Positions 11,086-22,129 of a DNA stretch of 64,000 nt are shown piece after piece (the first letter of the stretch is position 1; every line of letters begins with the position of its first letter). The DNA comes from Ursus arctos (taxonomy: Eukaryota; Chordata; Mammalia; Carnivora; Ursidae), in contig NW_026622874.1 in the NCBI RefSeq assembly GCF_023065955.2, forward strand, positions 31,571,772 to 31,635,771. The letters are read 5' to 3'. Under the pieces are notes generated by a model. The model saw only the letters and a program-made list of their open reading frames with translations. It had not been told where the DNA came from and did not search any database. The translations under genes and the position numbers were made by a program.

Positions 11086-11225
11086 AACTTATACACCTGC
11101 TATTTACCCTGCACTGAGCTAGACACTGGTCTTGGCCTGCTATCACTGAGTTTATTGGGTGAGACAGATGTGCACACGGCTATTACAATGATGTTGTAGA
11201 ACATACAGGGGTGCATTTCTTCCCT
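11086..11225 (+). repeat. ancient interspersed repeat fragment
   Basis: The phrase ctgcactgagctagacactgg followed by tgagacagatgtgcacac resembles an old mammalian repeat whose copies carry a tgccaggcactgttctagg block. I am not sure of its family name. Confidence 0.35.
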
Positions 11226-11549
11226 AGACCCATCCCTGGACATTCCCACTGTCACCTGGCTTTAGGTCTCCCCCCTCCCCAAGGGGGGGCATTATGTCCA
11301 GGAGTTCAAAGAATCGCAGAGAAGGGCTGCTGTTTGTGGTAGGTGGGTCTCGTTCCAGACAAGGTGGGTGGCTGGAAGAAGGAACAATTTGTATATAAAA
11401 ATTTGAATGCTATCCTTTGATTTCTTCTCCCTCTAGAGCTCTTAATTCATATGTCTTCACAGAATAGCCACCCTCCAGTCATGGGGAGCAGCAAGCCTCT
11501 GATGAGGTGGAGGACCTTTCTTCTCTGAGAATGTCCTGCTCTAGCATCG

Positions 11550-11563
11550 TCACCCCCTGGTGG
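11550..11563 (-). promoter_or_regulatory. weak CTCF-like motif
   Basis: The minus strand reads CCACCAGGGGGTGA, 12 of 14 core matches, with an intact CCACCAGGGGG body. Confidence 0.25.
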
Positions 11564-11639
11564 GAGCAGAGGGACAGGGAAGCACTGGCCATTCATTTAT
11601 CTCACTTCTGGCTGGTGTCTGGCCTGGTGGGAGAGTGTA

Positions 11640-11900
11640 ACCAAGAAGACAGAAGGCTCATGGCTTTTGGAGCTTAATTAAACATATTTACAAAACCCGG
11701 GCCTGGTTAGCTAGTGAGGCACAGTGAGACCGAGGCTGGTATTGTGCTGTAAGATTAATAAACCAATTAAATAAAGATTGCAGCGGCTTGGCAACCCCAT
11801 TGGGGGCACGAGGCGATTTTGACAGCTGCTCTTTTCTGATGATTGCCACAAATTTTAGAAGAAAAGACAGCCTGGGCTTCCCTCATTCCATGAGAGAATA
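11640..11900. promoter_or_regulatory. candidate conserved non-coding element
   Basis: Repeat-free and dense in developmental factor sites: gcttaattaaacatatttac, taagattaataaaccaatta, aaataaagattgcagc, followed by gcggcttggcaaccccattg. Such clusters typify deeply conserved enhancers. Conservation itself cannot be tested here. Confidence 0.35.
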
Positions 11901-13074
11901 CCCCAGGCTGTTGTCTTGTCTAATGGCTCACACTGCAAGTCAGGTTTTTCCCCAAGCTGTAGGTTGGATGTCATGTTTAGCCAACTGGGAAAAAAAGAAA
12001 ACGAAAGCTATTTCTTTCCCTCCAATCCTTTAAAAAATATCAAAACCCACTACTATGAGACCATTTATTTCTCGCTGCAATGTACCGTTTCTGGGGGCAG
12101 GGGAATGGGGTAGCAGGGGAATTCTGGGAGTCCCAGCAGGAAACTGAAGAGGGGGCTCCCTGTGGAGGGAGGCCCCAGCTCCAGCTGGTCTTTCTCTTGT
12201 CCCCTTTCTCTTGTGTTAGCATGCTCCCTCAGAGCTCTGCTTCTCTCAGAGTCAAATCACTGTTTGGATTTCTACAAGTGTTATATTAGGTTCAAATGTC
12301 CCCCCTTCCAAACCCTCCCCATTCCCTGGGGGCATAGTTAGTAAAAACAGTCCCTTCTGCTAAGTGCAATGAAGATCTTTCTTTTGTGAAGCAACAAGTA
12401 CCCTTACTCAGGGAATGGCGGTGAGGAGTGAGCTCCACACACTTCTCTTTCCTCAAGACCGCTGGAGGCCAGGCCCAAGGCTTTCTGCTTAGAACCCTGA
12501 GTGAGACTGTGGCCAAAAATGTCCCCACCTGATGGGACAGTTAGGAGCCTTGCCTTCAGGGATATCCAAAAGCACGAAAGAAAGAGTGTTAGGGGCTTCC
12601 TACCCTGGACCAGGTGTGGGGGCCCTGTGTGCTCTGGGGGGCCTGGTGTCACACCAGCTGCCTTGGCTCCCTTCCCACAGCTGCCAGAAGCTCTCTAGAG
12701 GGTCAGGAATTTGGAGAACGTCGGTGGGGCTGGGCAGGTCAGAAAAGATTCTGAGCGTTTCAGTTTTCTCATTTGCAAAAACAAGGGGAGGGATAGTAAC
12801 TATGTAATCATAATAATAAAAAAATCAATTATAATAAAATAACTATAATAAAAAATCAATTCTGTCCACTTTATAAAATTGGCAAAGAAGCAAGGCGAAT
12901 AATGGACTTGGAGAGTTCTAGATAAATGTGAATATTTGTAGTTAGTTGGTAGTCCCGTGATTCCTTTCTGGAACAAAATAGAGAATGAATGAATCAGATT
13001 CACCTGGGCATACCAGTTATGATCTTGCCCAGTTGTTGAGACTCCGAGAGCTTCATTTTAAGTGGGTGTGACTT

Positions 13075-13290
13075 GAGTTCAAAAGTGTGGACTTCGGCAT
13101 CATGATCAGACCTTACTTAGGCTGTTTAACTTTGGAAGATATATTTGAGTCTCATTTTTCTCATCTGTAAAATGGGAATGAGCGTAATTCCTGCCTTATA
13201 GGATTATTGTAAAAATTCATTAACATCACTCATGTAAAGTTTACAGTTCAGTGTCTACTACTTAGTAAGTGGTCAGTATAATAATAATAA
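13075..13290 (+). repeat. MIR SINE
   Basis: Contains ctcatttttctcatctgtaa, aatgggaatgagcgtaattc and ccttataggattattgtaaa in MIR order, ending near an ataataataa run. Confidence 0.8.
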
Positions 13291-13344
13291 CAATGATAAT
13301 AACCATATATGATAACCTTAATTATTCTCATTTAAAAATGAGAT

Positions 13345-13425
13345 TATGTCTATAAATCATCCTGCACCGTGTCTGGCACATAGCAGACATTCAGTATATA
13401 AATAAAGGCTCATCTCCTCTCCTTC
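13345..13425 (+). repeat. MIR/L2 3-prime tail fragment
   Basis: The phrase accgtgtctggcacatagcagacattcagtatataaat is the shared tail type of MIR and L2. Confidence 0.5.
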
Positions 13426-14147
13426 CTAAATGAACCATCCAATCCACACAATTAAAAAAACAAAAACAAAACTGGCCCAACTGTGTTTCCTGTTTAATAG
13501 AAAGGCTGTTGTAATGTGGAGTGAGTGGATAGAGCCAAAAAAGGTCCCATGCCTTTGAAAGCTCTGGCCGACATGGTCACAGTTTTCTCCAGGAGGAAAA
13601 CATGCCTTTAAGGAATGAGGTGGGGGAACAAGGAAAGAAGATCACAAGCCACAGGCAGCCCCAGGGTGGCTGCTGAGGCCGGGACCCCCACCTCGCCTGT
13701 CGCAGAGGTAGTGAGTGCCCTGCAGATGTGTTCACTTGCCTCCCACCAGGTCCTAAAATCTAGGCAGCCCCTCAACACCCTTACGTGAACATCTACAGTT
13801 TTCTCCCTAAGTTGAAATCATTTCTAGATATAATTTCAGAGTATTATAAATGCTGACTCTTTAAAGGGAAACCATTACCCCTCGTTAAATGTATTCAGTG
13901 GAATCCAGATACCACAGTGATTTGATATCCATCATCATCCAGTTAAAAAGCGTATCAGCAAACTGTTTCTTTAACATCAGGAAGTTTGATTTCATTCTCT
14001 TTCTTAAACTCATCTTCGTCTTTTATCTCTCACGGAGAGCTACTACTGCATTACTCTAATGTAGTATGCTTTTATGTTTGATAGTCCTTGATAGTCACCA
14101 AATATGCATGTCTTAAATATTATATAATATTATGTAAATACCAAAAG
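13426..14147. other. unique sequence
   Basis: AT-rich toward the right. Positions 13795-14060 are repeat-free and conserved-looking, but no function can be assigned. Confidence 0.4.
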
Positions 14148-15146
14148 ATCTTTTTAATTTAAATTTTAGTTAACATAGAGTGCAATATTGGTTTCTGGAG
14201 TGGAATTCAGTGATTCATTACTTACATACAACACCCAGTTCCCTCCTTCATACCCATCACCCATCTAGCCCGTCCCCTGCCCACCTCCCTCCATTAGCCC
14301 TCAGTTTGTTCTCTATCGTTAAGAGTCTCTTATGGCTTGTTTCCCTCTTTCCTTTTTTTCTTTTCCCCCTTCCCATACATTCATCTGTTTTCTTTCTTAA
14401 ATTATACATATGAATGAGATCATATAGTATTTGCCTTTCTCTGACTGACTTATTTCACTTAGCATAATACACTCCAGCTCCATCCACGCTGTCGCAAATG
14501 GCAAGATTTCATTCTTTTTGATGCCTGAGTAATATTCCATTATACACACACGCGCGTGCGCGCGCCATGTCTTCCTTATCCATTTATCAGTTGATGGACA
14601 TTTGGGCTTTCTCCATAGTTTGGCTATTGTTGATAATACTGCTATAAATATTGGCATGCATATACCCCTTCAAATCTGTATTTTTGTATCCTTTGGGTAA
14701 ATACCTAGTCGTGCAATTGATGGATTGTAGGGTAGTTTTATTTTTAATTTTTTGAAGAACCTCCATACTGTTTTCCAGAGTGGCTGCACCAGTTTGCATT
14801 CCCACCAACAATGCAGGAGGGTTCCCCTTTCTCCACATCCTTGCCAACACCTGTTGTTTCTTGTTAATTTTAGCCATTCTGCCAGATGTGGGGTGGTATC
14901 TCATTATGGTTTTGATTTGCATTTCCCTGATGACGAGTGATGTTGAGTATCTTTTCATGTGTCTGTTGGCCATCTGGATGTCTTCTTTGGAAAATTGTCT
15001 ATTCATGGTCGAGTTTCATTCTTCTGCATGTGTCCAATTTTCCCAGCACCATTTGTTGAAGAGTCTGTCTTTTTTCCATTGGATATTCTTTCTTGTTTTG
15101 TCAAAGATCAGTTGACCATAGAGTTGAGGGTCCATTTCTGCATTCT

Positions 15147-15593
15147 CTATTCTCTTCCATTGATCTGTCTGTTTTTGTGCCATAACCATACTGTCTTGAT
15201 GACTACAGCTTTATAATATAGCTTGAAATCTGGAATTGTGATGCCTCCAGTTTTGTTTTTCTTTTTCAGAATTGCTTTGGCTATATAGGGTCTTTTATGG
15301 TTCCATACAAATTTTAAGATTGCTTGTTCTAGCTTTGTGAAAAATGCTGGTGGTATTGTGATAGGGATTGCATTAAATGTGTAGATTGCTTTGGGTAGTA
15401 TAGACATTTTAACAATATTTGTTCTAATCCACAAACATCGAATGCTTTTCCATTTCTTTGTGTCCTCTTCAATTTCTCTAAGTCTTCTATCATTTTCAGA
15501 GTACAGATCTTTTACCTGTTTGTTTACGTTTATTCCTAAATATCTTACTGTTTTTGTTTCAATTGTAAATGGGATTGATTCCTGTTTTCTCAT
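15147..15593 (-). pseudogene. L1 ORF2 C-terminal fragment
   Basis: A 148-codon open stretch within the L1, representing ORF2p downstream of the reverse transcriptase core. It includes the family phrases [27 protein letters not shown] and [10 protein letters not shown], ending in the region [18 protein letters not shown]. It is the longest surviving open piece of a 1,200-residue-class protein and is non-functional. Confidence 0.9.
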
Positions 15594-15680
15594 TTTACTG
15601 CTTCATTATTGGTGTATAGAAATGCAACAAATTTCTGCACATCTATTTTATATCCTGCAACTTTGCTGAATTCATCTATT

Positions 15681-15877
15681 TTTTTTTTTGAAGATTTTAC
15701 TTATTTATTTGACAGAGAGAGAGACAGCCAGTGAGAGAGGGAACACAAGCAGGGGAATGAGAGAGGAAGAAGCAGGCTCCCAGCGGAGGAGCCTGATGCG
15801 GGGCTTGATCCCAGGGATCCGGGATCACGCTCTGAGCCGAAGGCAGACACCCAACGACTGAGCCACCCAGGCGCCCC
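15681..15877 (-). mobile_element. CAN-SINE in L1, with target-site duplication
   Basis: Minus-strand SINE: poly-T, gattttacttatttatttga, gacagccagtgagagagg, gaagcaggctcccagc, then ccacccaggcgcccc. It is flanked by tgctgaattcatctatt (15664-15680) and tgctgaattcacctatt (15878-15894), one mismatch. The ORF2 reading continues on either side. Confidence 0.95.
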
Positions 15878-16624
15878 TGCTGAATTCACCTATTAGTACT
15901 TGCCATATTTTGGTGGAGTCTTTCGGGTTTTCTACATAGAGTATCATGTTATCTGCAAATAGTGAAAGTTTGATTTCTTCCTTACTGATTTAGGTGCCTT
16001 TTATTTCTTTTTATTGTCTGATTGCTGAGGCTAAGACTTCATACTACATTAAATAGTAATGGTGAAATTGGATATCCTTGTCTTGTTCCTGACAGTAGGG
16101 AAAAAGCTCTCAGTTTTTCCCCATTGAGGATGATATTAGCTCTGGGTCTTTGGTATATGGCCTTTATGATGTTGAGGTATGTTTCATCTAGCCCTACATT
16201 GTTGAGGGTTTATATCGAGGAAGGATGCTGTATTTTGTCAAAAGCTTTTTCTGCATCTATTGACAGGATATACAGTTCTTATCCTTTCTTTTATTAACGT
16301 GGTATATCACATTGAATGATTTGTGAATATTGAACCATCCTTGCAGCCCAGAAATAAATCTCACTTGATCATGGTGAATGATTCTTTTAATGTGCTGTTG
16401 AATTCAATTTGCTAGTATTTTATTGAGAAATTTTGCATCTGTGTTCATCTGAGATATTAGCCTGTAATTCTCCTTTTTAGTGGGATCTTTGTCTGGTTTT
16501 GGAATCAAGGTAATTCTGGCTTTGTAGGATGAGTTTGGAAGTTTTCCTCCCATTTCTATTTTATGGAACAGTTTGAGAAGAATAGGTGTTAAGTCTTCTT
16601 TAAATGTCTATATACCAGAAAAAA

Positions 16625-16845
16625 TTTAAAATATATTTTTAACTATGCTAAAAAAAACACAAAACAAAAGTTACCATCTTAACGATTTTTTTTTCCAGTT
16701 GGCTCCATACCCAGTGTGGGGCTTGAACTCACCACTCTGAGATCAAGAGTTCCATGCTCTACCAACTGAGCCAGCCAGATGCCCTTCCATCTTAACTATT
16801 TCTAAGTGTATAATTCAGTAGTGTAAGTACACACACAGTATTGTG
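16625..16845 (-). mobile_element. old L1 3-prime-UTR-like remnant
   Basis: The flanking text ttaccatcttaac plus tttctaagtgtataattcag matches the minus strand of old L1M 3-prime regions. It is split by a short SINE at 16686-16784. Confidence 0.5.
16686..16784 (-). mobile_element. short-form CAN-SINE
   Basis: About 100 bp resembling only the tRNA-like head: cccagtgtggggcttgaact, gagatcaagagttccatgct and accaactgagccagccagat. It is flanked by ccatcttaac direct repeats. It lacks the long CT-rich body of the 200-bp copies and is probably older. Confidence 0.75.
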
Positions 16846-16860
16846 TATAATGAGAAATGT

Positions 16861-17760
16861 TAATATTAAAATATTTCCATAAGGTTCAGATGTTAAAATT
16901 ACTTCTTGAATGTGTCATCATTGTAATTATTGTAAGTGTACAAATAATCAAAGTAACATAAATATAACATTTTTCAATACTAAATTAAATATAAAAAATG
17001 TATTGGGACTACATTTCTCAATGAAATTAACATGATTCTCCCAATAGATAATAAATATCACTTATTATAGAATAAGAAAGGGTCCAACATCACATCTATT
17101 CTTTCTGAAAAACATATCTCTTGCTTTTGTAGATATGAACGGTGACAAATCTTGCTTACCTGAAGAAATCAATAGGAACAGAAGATGTGCTATTGTGATA
17201 GCTTTACTAATTATTTGAACTCTCTTTGGGTTCAGTGCTCCCAATCACACAGTGACCCATCTTCAAAAATGATATTTTTCCTTCAATTTTGTTGAAAGAG
17301 AAAAATATTTCCTAAGGGATCTGTTATTCATCATTAGAACCATTCACTTTCTCAATTTCGGGAATATCCAAAAAGCCTTTTGTAAAATGTATCCAGTGAC
17401 CATTAATTACATTTTTTATGTTTTCACCTTGTCTAATCTAATTTATGAAGAAAGGTTGGAATATTAAAATACTGTTGATTTCAATCCACTTTCTCAATGC
17501 ATTTTTAAAAAAATAAGATGCTTTTATTTTATTACATGCTTAAGTATCTTTTTGTCAAATTTTAGAACTCAGATTTAGCTCATTCAATTTGTGGAAAATG
17601 CCTGTGCATAATCTATTTAGCAAACCCAGTCTTCCTTGTCAAACCAGTTTGCAAATCAGACTTACTTCTCTAAGAAAAAGTCTGACTTAAATTTTTAATT
17701 TAGATCAACATAACAGTGTATTTTGAGGAATATTATGAAAACCACCATAAGAAGGATTAC
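16861..17760 (-). pseudogene. decayed hAT (Charlie-like) transposase
   Basis: The minus strand across 17561-17650 translates, with stops, to LLNRLCTGIFHKLNELNLSS. This is close to the conserved xLADIFxHLNELNLxLQG block of hAT-superfamily transposases and their domesticated relatives. Downstream fragments keep the right spacing and flavour (FLDIPEIEKVNGSNDE). No long open frame survives. The exact element name and both ends are uncertain. Confidence 0.5.
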
Positions 17761-18560
17761 TTCTAATCTTGCAAAAAAGATTACTAGAACCAGTCAAGAT
17801 TAAAATCATGAAAGATATAATATAATTAATATATTTTATGACAAGTTATAAAAGCAAGAATAAATCTATATTTCTCATCACTTAGTTTCCATAATTCAAT
17901 GTTATGTGCAGCCCAAATCGTAAGCTGTTTATGAAACAAAAAACATGATAAAAGGTATGTCATTATTAGGTGAACGTGCATGCATGTGTGTGCTAAATCT
18001 TGGAGTTGGCTTTTGGGAATAATTAAATAAGAACCTTGTATGAAAACACAGAACTGACTCCTTTAATTTCATTAGACATCGAGATAAGCTCTCCAACACA
18101 TTCATGAAAGAGAAAGGTATATATCGCTGACAATAAATGTGTCTAGCAGCTAGTATTTAGTTTGCTTTTTTGATTAATAGGACATGTAGGAGGAAAAAAT
18201 TTTAAACATTTTATGAGATAAAATAGTCGCAGGATTGATTGTAATTGGAATACATATCTCGTTATTTGATAAAATAGATTTTAACTACCTATTGAATAAT
18301 GCATATTGCATTCAAAAGTAATCACATAAAATTTTTATCTGTGGGTTTTATCCAGTACAACTTGTCAAATTTAGTAGCCCCTGAAAACGTTTCAGTTGTG
18401 TTTAAAAGAATTAGCAAACCGATCCTGGTTTGATTGTTCAAAGATTTTTTTTTTTGGTTCCTCCTAGGGTTGCATATTGAGAATAGCTGAAAAGGGTTGC
18501 TTGTGTTTAACATGGGGGAGGGGAGAGGCATTTTTAGTCTTTATTATTCCTTACAGTGTT
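17761..18560. other. AT-rich unassigned sequence
   Basis: Probably more of the same old DNA transposon or other decayed repeat, but I cannot support a family. A 69-codon minus frame at 18322-18531 has no recognised domain. Confidence 0.35.
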
Positions 18561-18717
18561 GTCTTTTCTTTCTTCTCCCCAGACCCTGTCAGAAGCAATG
18601 CATGCTTTGACAGGACTTGAGGAATGCAAACATGACATCCTTCCCAGAAAATTGCCACCAGGCCCACTCCCTGTACTCTGTAATATATTAAAGACCACTT
18701 CTGTGAAAGCCCGTTAA
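18561..18717 (+). other. candidate spliced terminal exon
   Basis: A strong acceptor-like sequence (gtcttttctttcttctccccag, ending at 18582) is followed by 44 open codons from 18583. They begin TLSEAMHALTGLEECKHDIL and stop at TAA 18715-18717. The stretch has balanced composition between AT-rich neighbours and carries no repeat. An atattaaag near 18690 could act as a weak polyadenylation signal, but it lies before the stop. I recognise no protein. It could equally be chance. Confidence 0.2.
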
Positions 18718-18844
18718 CTAAGGCTATGGCTTTCTTCTCTTAACTAAAGAAGGGGTAAAACAGGGAAGGAATGGAAGTCCCGAAGTGGGCTTATTGCACC
18801 TTAAGTCATCAATAGGGAGACTCACCCCAAAATAATATTTTTTA

Positions 18845-19037
18845 AGTTTTTTAAAGGATTTTATTTATTTACTTGAGAGAGAGAGAGAGCCCAAGAGTGG
18901 GGAGAGGGGCAGAGGAAGAGGGAGAAGCAGACTCCCCACTGAGCAGGGGGCCCTACATGGGGCTTGATCCCAGGACCCTGAGATCATGACCTGAGCCAAG
19001 GCAGACGCCTAACCTTCTGAGCCACATAGGTGTCCCC
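18845..19037 (-). mobile_element. CAN-SINE with target-site duplication
   Basis: Minus-strand SINE of the older type (agaggggcagaggaagaggg, gaagcagactccccactgag, tctgagccacataggtgtcc). It is flanked by direct repeats aaaataatattttt at 18829 and 19038. Confidence 0.9.
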
Positions 19038-19324
19038 AAAATAATATTTTTAATTGTCCTTTCTGTTTGGTGCCCTGAAGGATTTTACCTCCTACGAGAG
19101 TACACCATAGTAAGGTTGGGAATGAGGGAGGGAACATCTTTCTTTTGTAACATGGGACAAGGGCAGTTAAGAGGGGGACAGAGTGAGAAAAGGAAACCCA
19201 TATGATACCAGGAAGTAGTATGGGTGGGATTTGAGAGCCTGCACTTGCTAAAATTAGCCATATCTGCAATCCCCTTGGGGAGTCCTCTTGTATGGAACCC
19301 CTTTGTCCACCATCTATATGCCAT

Positions 19325-19590
19325 ACACACACACACTCATGCACACTCACAGGCTCACACTCACCAGGTACTGAAACACCTTCACACTTACACTCTTGCA
19401 CTCACGCACACATACATACTTAGAGACTCACATACGCATGCACCTCACACACACTCTCTCCCTTACATACACTTACAAGATCTCACAGGCTGAAACATAC
19501 ATAGCCTCCACACACTCGTGCTCACTCCCACACTCATGTACTCACATCCGTACACAGCTACAGTCGCTACAGTCACACACATTGCAGAGG
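19325..19590. repeat. degenerate CA-rich array
   Basis: About 265 bp of cacaca, ctcaca and cactca words without a fixed period (for example acacacacactcatgcacac and acacactcgtgctcactccc). It looks like an old decayed (CA)n/(CACTCA)n array. Confidence 0.75.
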
Positions 19591-20170
19591 TCGGTGGAAG
19601 GCTCGGAGATGATTTTTAGTTGCTTGGGTCACACCGTACACCTGTGTGTGTTCCAGTTTCAAGACCACGGCTTTAGGACAGGATCTATAGCTTCCCTCAC
19701 TCATGCTACCAGTCTTGCTTCCTTTCTAGGAGACCAGGGCTGATCTGATTTCTTGTGGAGATGTTCTGCCTTTTGCTCTCCTGGGATGATAAGGTGCCAG
19801 GCCCTAGCAGGTGCACACTCATCCCCCGGCTGCCCACTGCTGTGTCAACAAAGCTCCGCCTGCTGAGTTGGATCAGAGTGATTCTCTCTGAGGCAGCCGG
19901 GGAAACCTGTCCTAGTAGCATAAGAGCCCAGGAAGGTACTTAATTAATTGTGGGTTCTGGCATCAGTGGCTGCCGGCGGCAGACAGGAATCATTATTAAT
20001 GCGCCTGGACACGCTTGTTCCCTGTGTGGTCCTGCTTTCCCGGTGAAAGGCGGCACGGTTGCCTGATGAGAACGGTCACCTTGGGACATAGTTCCAGGCC
20101 TTCCTCTGTTGTGCTCGGTGACCTCAAGCAAATAAAAGACCTCTCTGGGCCTCTCATCAACCCCAGCAAT
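19591..20170. other. unique spacer between two arrays
   Basis: Repeat-poor sequence with a homeobox-like tacttaattaattgtgggtt at about 19936. A MIR scrap lies near 20115-20165. It sits exactly between the CA-rich and TG-rich arrays. Confidence 0.4.
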
Positions 20171-20435
20171 GTGTATGAATGCAAGTATGTGTGAGTGTGT
20201 CTTCATGTGAGTGCGTGAGCGTGCAGGTGTACATGAGTGCGAATGTGTGGATGCGTGTAGACACGAGCAGGTTTCAGTTTTGAGTGTGAGGCTGTGGGAG
20301 AGAATTCAAATGTATCGCCTGAGTGCACACATGTGAGGGTGTGAGTGTATATGCGTTTGAGAACAAGAGTGTTTTTAAGTGTGAAGGTGTCTGAGTGTGT
20401 GGTGAGTGTGTGTGCATGCGTGTGTACATGTGGAT
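20171..20435. repeat. degenerate TG-rich array
   Basis: Words gtgagtgtgt, gtgtatatgcg and gagtgtgtggtgagtgtgtg recur with no strict period. This is the approximate reverse complement of the array at 19325-19590. Confidence 0.75.
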
Positions 20436-20820
20436 GGTGGAGAAAGGGAGGGTGAGGCAAGAGGGAATCTTTAAAGGAATGTTGAAAGCATTTCAGTATC
20501 TCCCAGTGATGGGTAAGGACACATGAGCTTATGCTTCCTCCTTCAACAGACACTGATGTGGTACATATGGCCTGTGTTTGCTGCTGGGCGTCGTGTTGGA
20601 GTTTAATGGCAAACAACATAAACATGGTCGTTGCCCACATGGTGCCTACAGTCTTGATTTCAGATTGGAACATAGGCTTTAGCAACTGAGTGTGAGAACT
20701 GTGATGGGGCTGGGAGCACTGAGGAGGAGCACCTGGTCACAAGAGGTAGTGGCCCTTCTGTCCATTGGGGCCTGAACAATGGGCATGGAGTGCTGGATGG
20801 AGTAGAAGCAGAATGTGCTT
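20436..20820 (+). repeat. ancient interspersed repeat fragment
   Basis: Positions 20570-20690 (gctgctgggcgtcgtgttgg ... gtcgttgcccacatggtgcc) resemble the tgccaggcac-type old repeat; family name uncertain. The rest is unassigned. Confidence 0.35.
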
Positions 20821-21155
20821 GGCTGGTGCCATCCAATATGGCAGCCACTAGCCGTATGTGGCTGTTGAGCACTTGAAAACATAGCAAGTCCAAATTGATA
20901 TGGGCTGTAAGTTTGAAATACACACGAGATTTTGAAGACTTTGTCTGAAAAAAGAATGTAAACGATCTCAATATTTTATTCATTAATTACATGTTGAAGT
21001 GATAACATTTTGGATAGAATGAGTTGAATAAAATACATTGTTAATGATAAGATCATCCATTTCTTTCCACTTTTTTCCAACGTGGCTGCTAGAAAACGTA
21101 AGATGGCAAAAGTGGCTTGCATTCTCCTGCCCTTTTCCTATTGGCCGGTGCTGCC
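20821..21155. mobile_element. palindromic non-autonomous DNA transposon
   Basis: The left end ggtgccatccaatatggcagccactagcc and the right end, reversed as ggcagcaccggccaatagg, form inverted termini. The body has tatgtggctgttgagcactt, an AT-rich centre and cgtggctgctagaaaacgt. This is a common mammalian MITE with long inverted arms. I do not give its name. Confidence 0.6.
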
Positions 21156-21229
21156 CAAGGCCACAAGGGCCATCTGCACAGAGTCTCAGAGGTGGGTGAG
21201 AATTCAGGTGTTTGGGGACTGAAATTGCA

Positions 21230-21520
21230 GAGCTCGGGGTTTGAGGGAGGAGTGGCGAGAGCAAAAGCTGGAGAGGTCACGGGGCAGCGGTATGAAGGGC
21301 CCACGGAGCCCTTTCAGAGCATCACTGATGCAACAGGAAGGATTTTAAGCAGGACATGCCCTGAGTAGATTGATGTGCATTAGAAATTCTCCTCTGACTT
21401 CCTTGTGGAACATGGAATGAGAAGTGAAGGCAAAACTAAACCCAGGAAGACTAGGCAGAAGATTCTAGCAGTGGTCCAGGTGAGAGAAGACAGCGGCTGG
21501 GCTTGGGAGTGCTTGGTGTG
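21230..21520 (+). repeat. ancient interspersed repeat fragment
   Basis: Blocks such as ttctagcagtggtccaggtg and aagggcccacggagcccttt align in order with an old mammalian repeat that also appears here at 31895-32525. Family name uncertain. Confidence 0.4.
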
Positions 21521-22129
21521 ATTCCAGAGAAGTGAACCACCAGTAGGAGTATGTTTATTACAGACACACAGGAATTGTTCCAGCAAGGAATCCTACAAGA
21601 ACCCATCTCCAGTGTTTGCCTCTGACAGTCATGAAATCCTCAAACCACAGACAGATAGGGCAAGAAGGGAGCTTGGAGGTTGCTTGGGCATTCTGCATTC
21701 TGCTTTAGGGGTTCTGAGAGACGGGGCCATTTAATCGCCAACCCCCAGACCAGATGAGGTAGGTGCTTTGCTTCCTGAGCTCGGAGAGATTTTCTTCCCC
21801 ACAGAGGCTTGTTAAAACAGCAGCAGTTTGAGTGCGCCCCAGGAAACAGGCCAGAAAGCCTAGTAGGCCCATCTTGTGCGTCACGTCCTAAAGGAATCTC
21901 TGGATGTTGCTGTGCCACAGAACATCTGGGCTGGTGGCTTTAGGTCCCCTTTCTGCAGGGGCCTGTGCTTTGGCTGATGCTTGGGGATTGATGGATGCCA
22001 GTCCAGGTTGGCTCCCGGGTGCTGCCCACTTTTCCAGCCCCCAGAGAACAGCCCCTGGCATTTGAAGCACTTGACTTAGAAAGTTAGACACTGCTTGGCA
22101 GCTGTCCCTAAGAGTTTCCCAACTGCTTC
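21521..22129. other. unique non-coding sequence
   Basis: I see no gene or repeat family that I can support. Confidence 0.4.

Larger units (their letters stand above)
11226..13074. other. unique sequence
   Basis: No gene recognised. It contains the conserved-looking block at 11640-11900, a MIR scrap near 12755-12815, and an AT-rich run at 12810-12860. Confidence 0.4.
14148..16612 (-). mobile_element. L1 LINE, 5-prime truncated
   Basis: Read on the minus strand this holds the L1 3-prime UTR, the end of ORF2 and part of its reverse transcriptase. Recognisable ORF2 text includes [20 protein letters not shown] (15147-15593) and, further 5-prime, peptides of the type QGWFNIHKS and [10 protein letters not shown]. 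The element stops inside the reverse transcriptase region at about 16612, so about 2.27 kb of L1 remains, excluding the 197-bp SINE and its target repeat (15681-15894). Frames are interrupted by stops and frameshifts, so it cannot move. An alternating purine-pyrimidine cacacgcgcgtgcgcgcg tract lies at about 14547-14566. Confidence 0.95.

Noticed and set aside
10101..11117. 338-codon open frame plus several long frames on both strands
   Set aside because: All are translations of the TCCA satellite. A stop-free 4-bp repeat is open in every frame, giving Ile-His-Pro-Ser or Met-Asp-Gly-Trp repeats.
20203..20685. 160-codon minus-strand frame rich in His and Thr
   Set aside because: It reads through the TG-rich degenerate array and is a by-product of that simple sequence.
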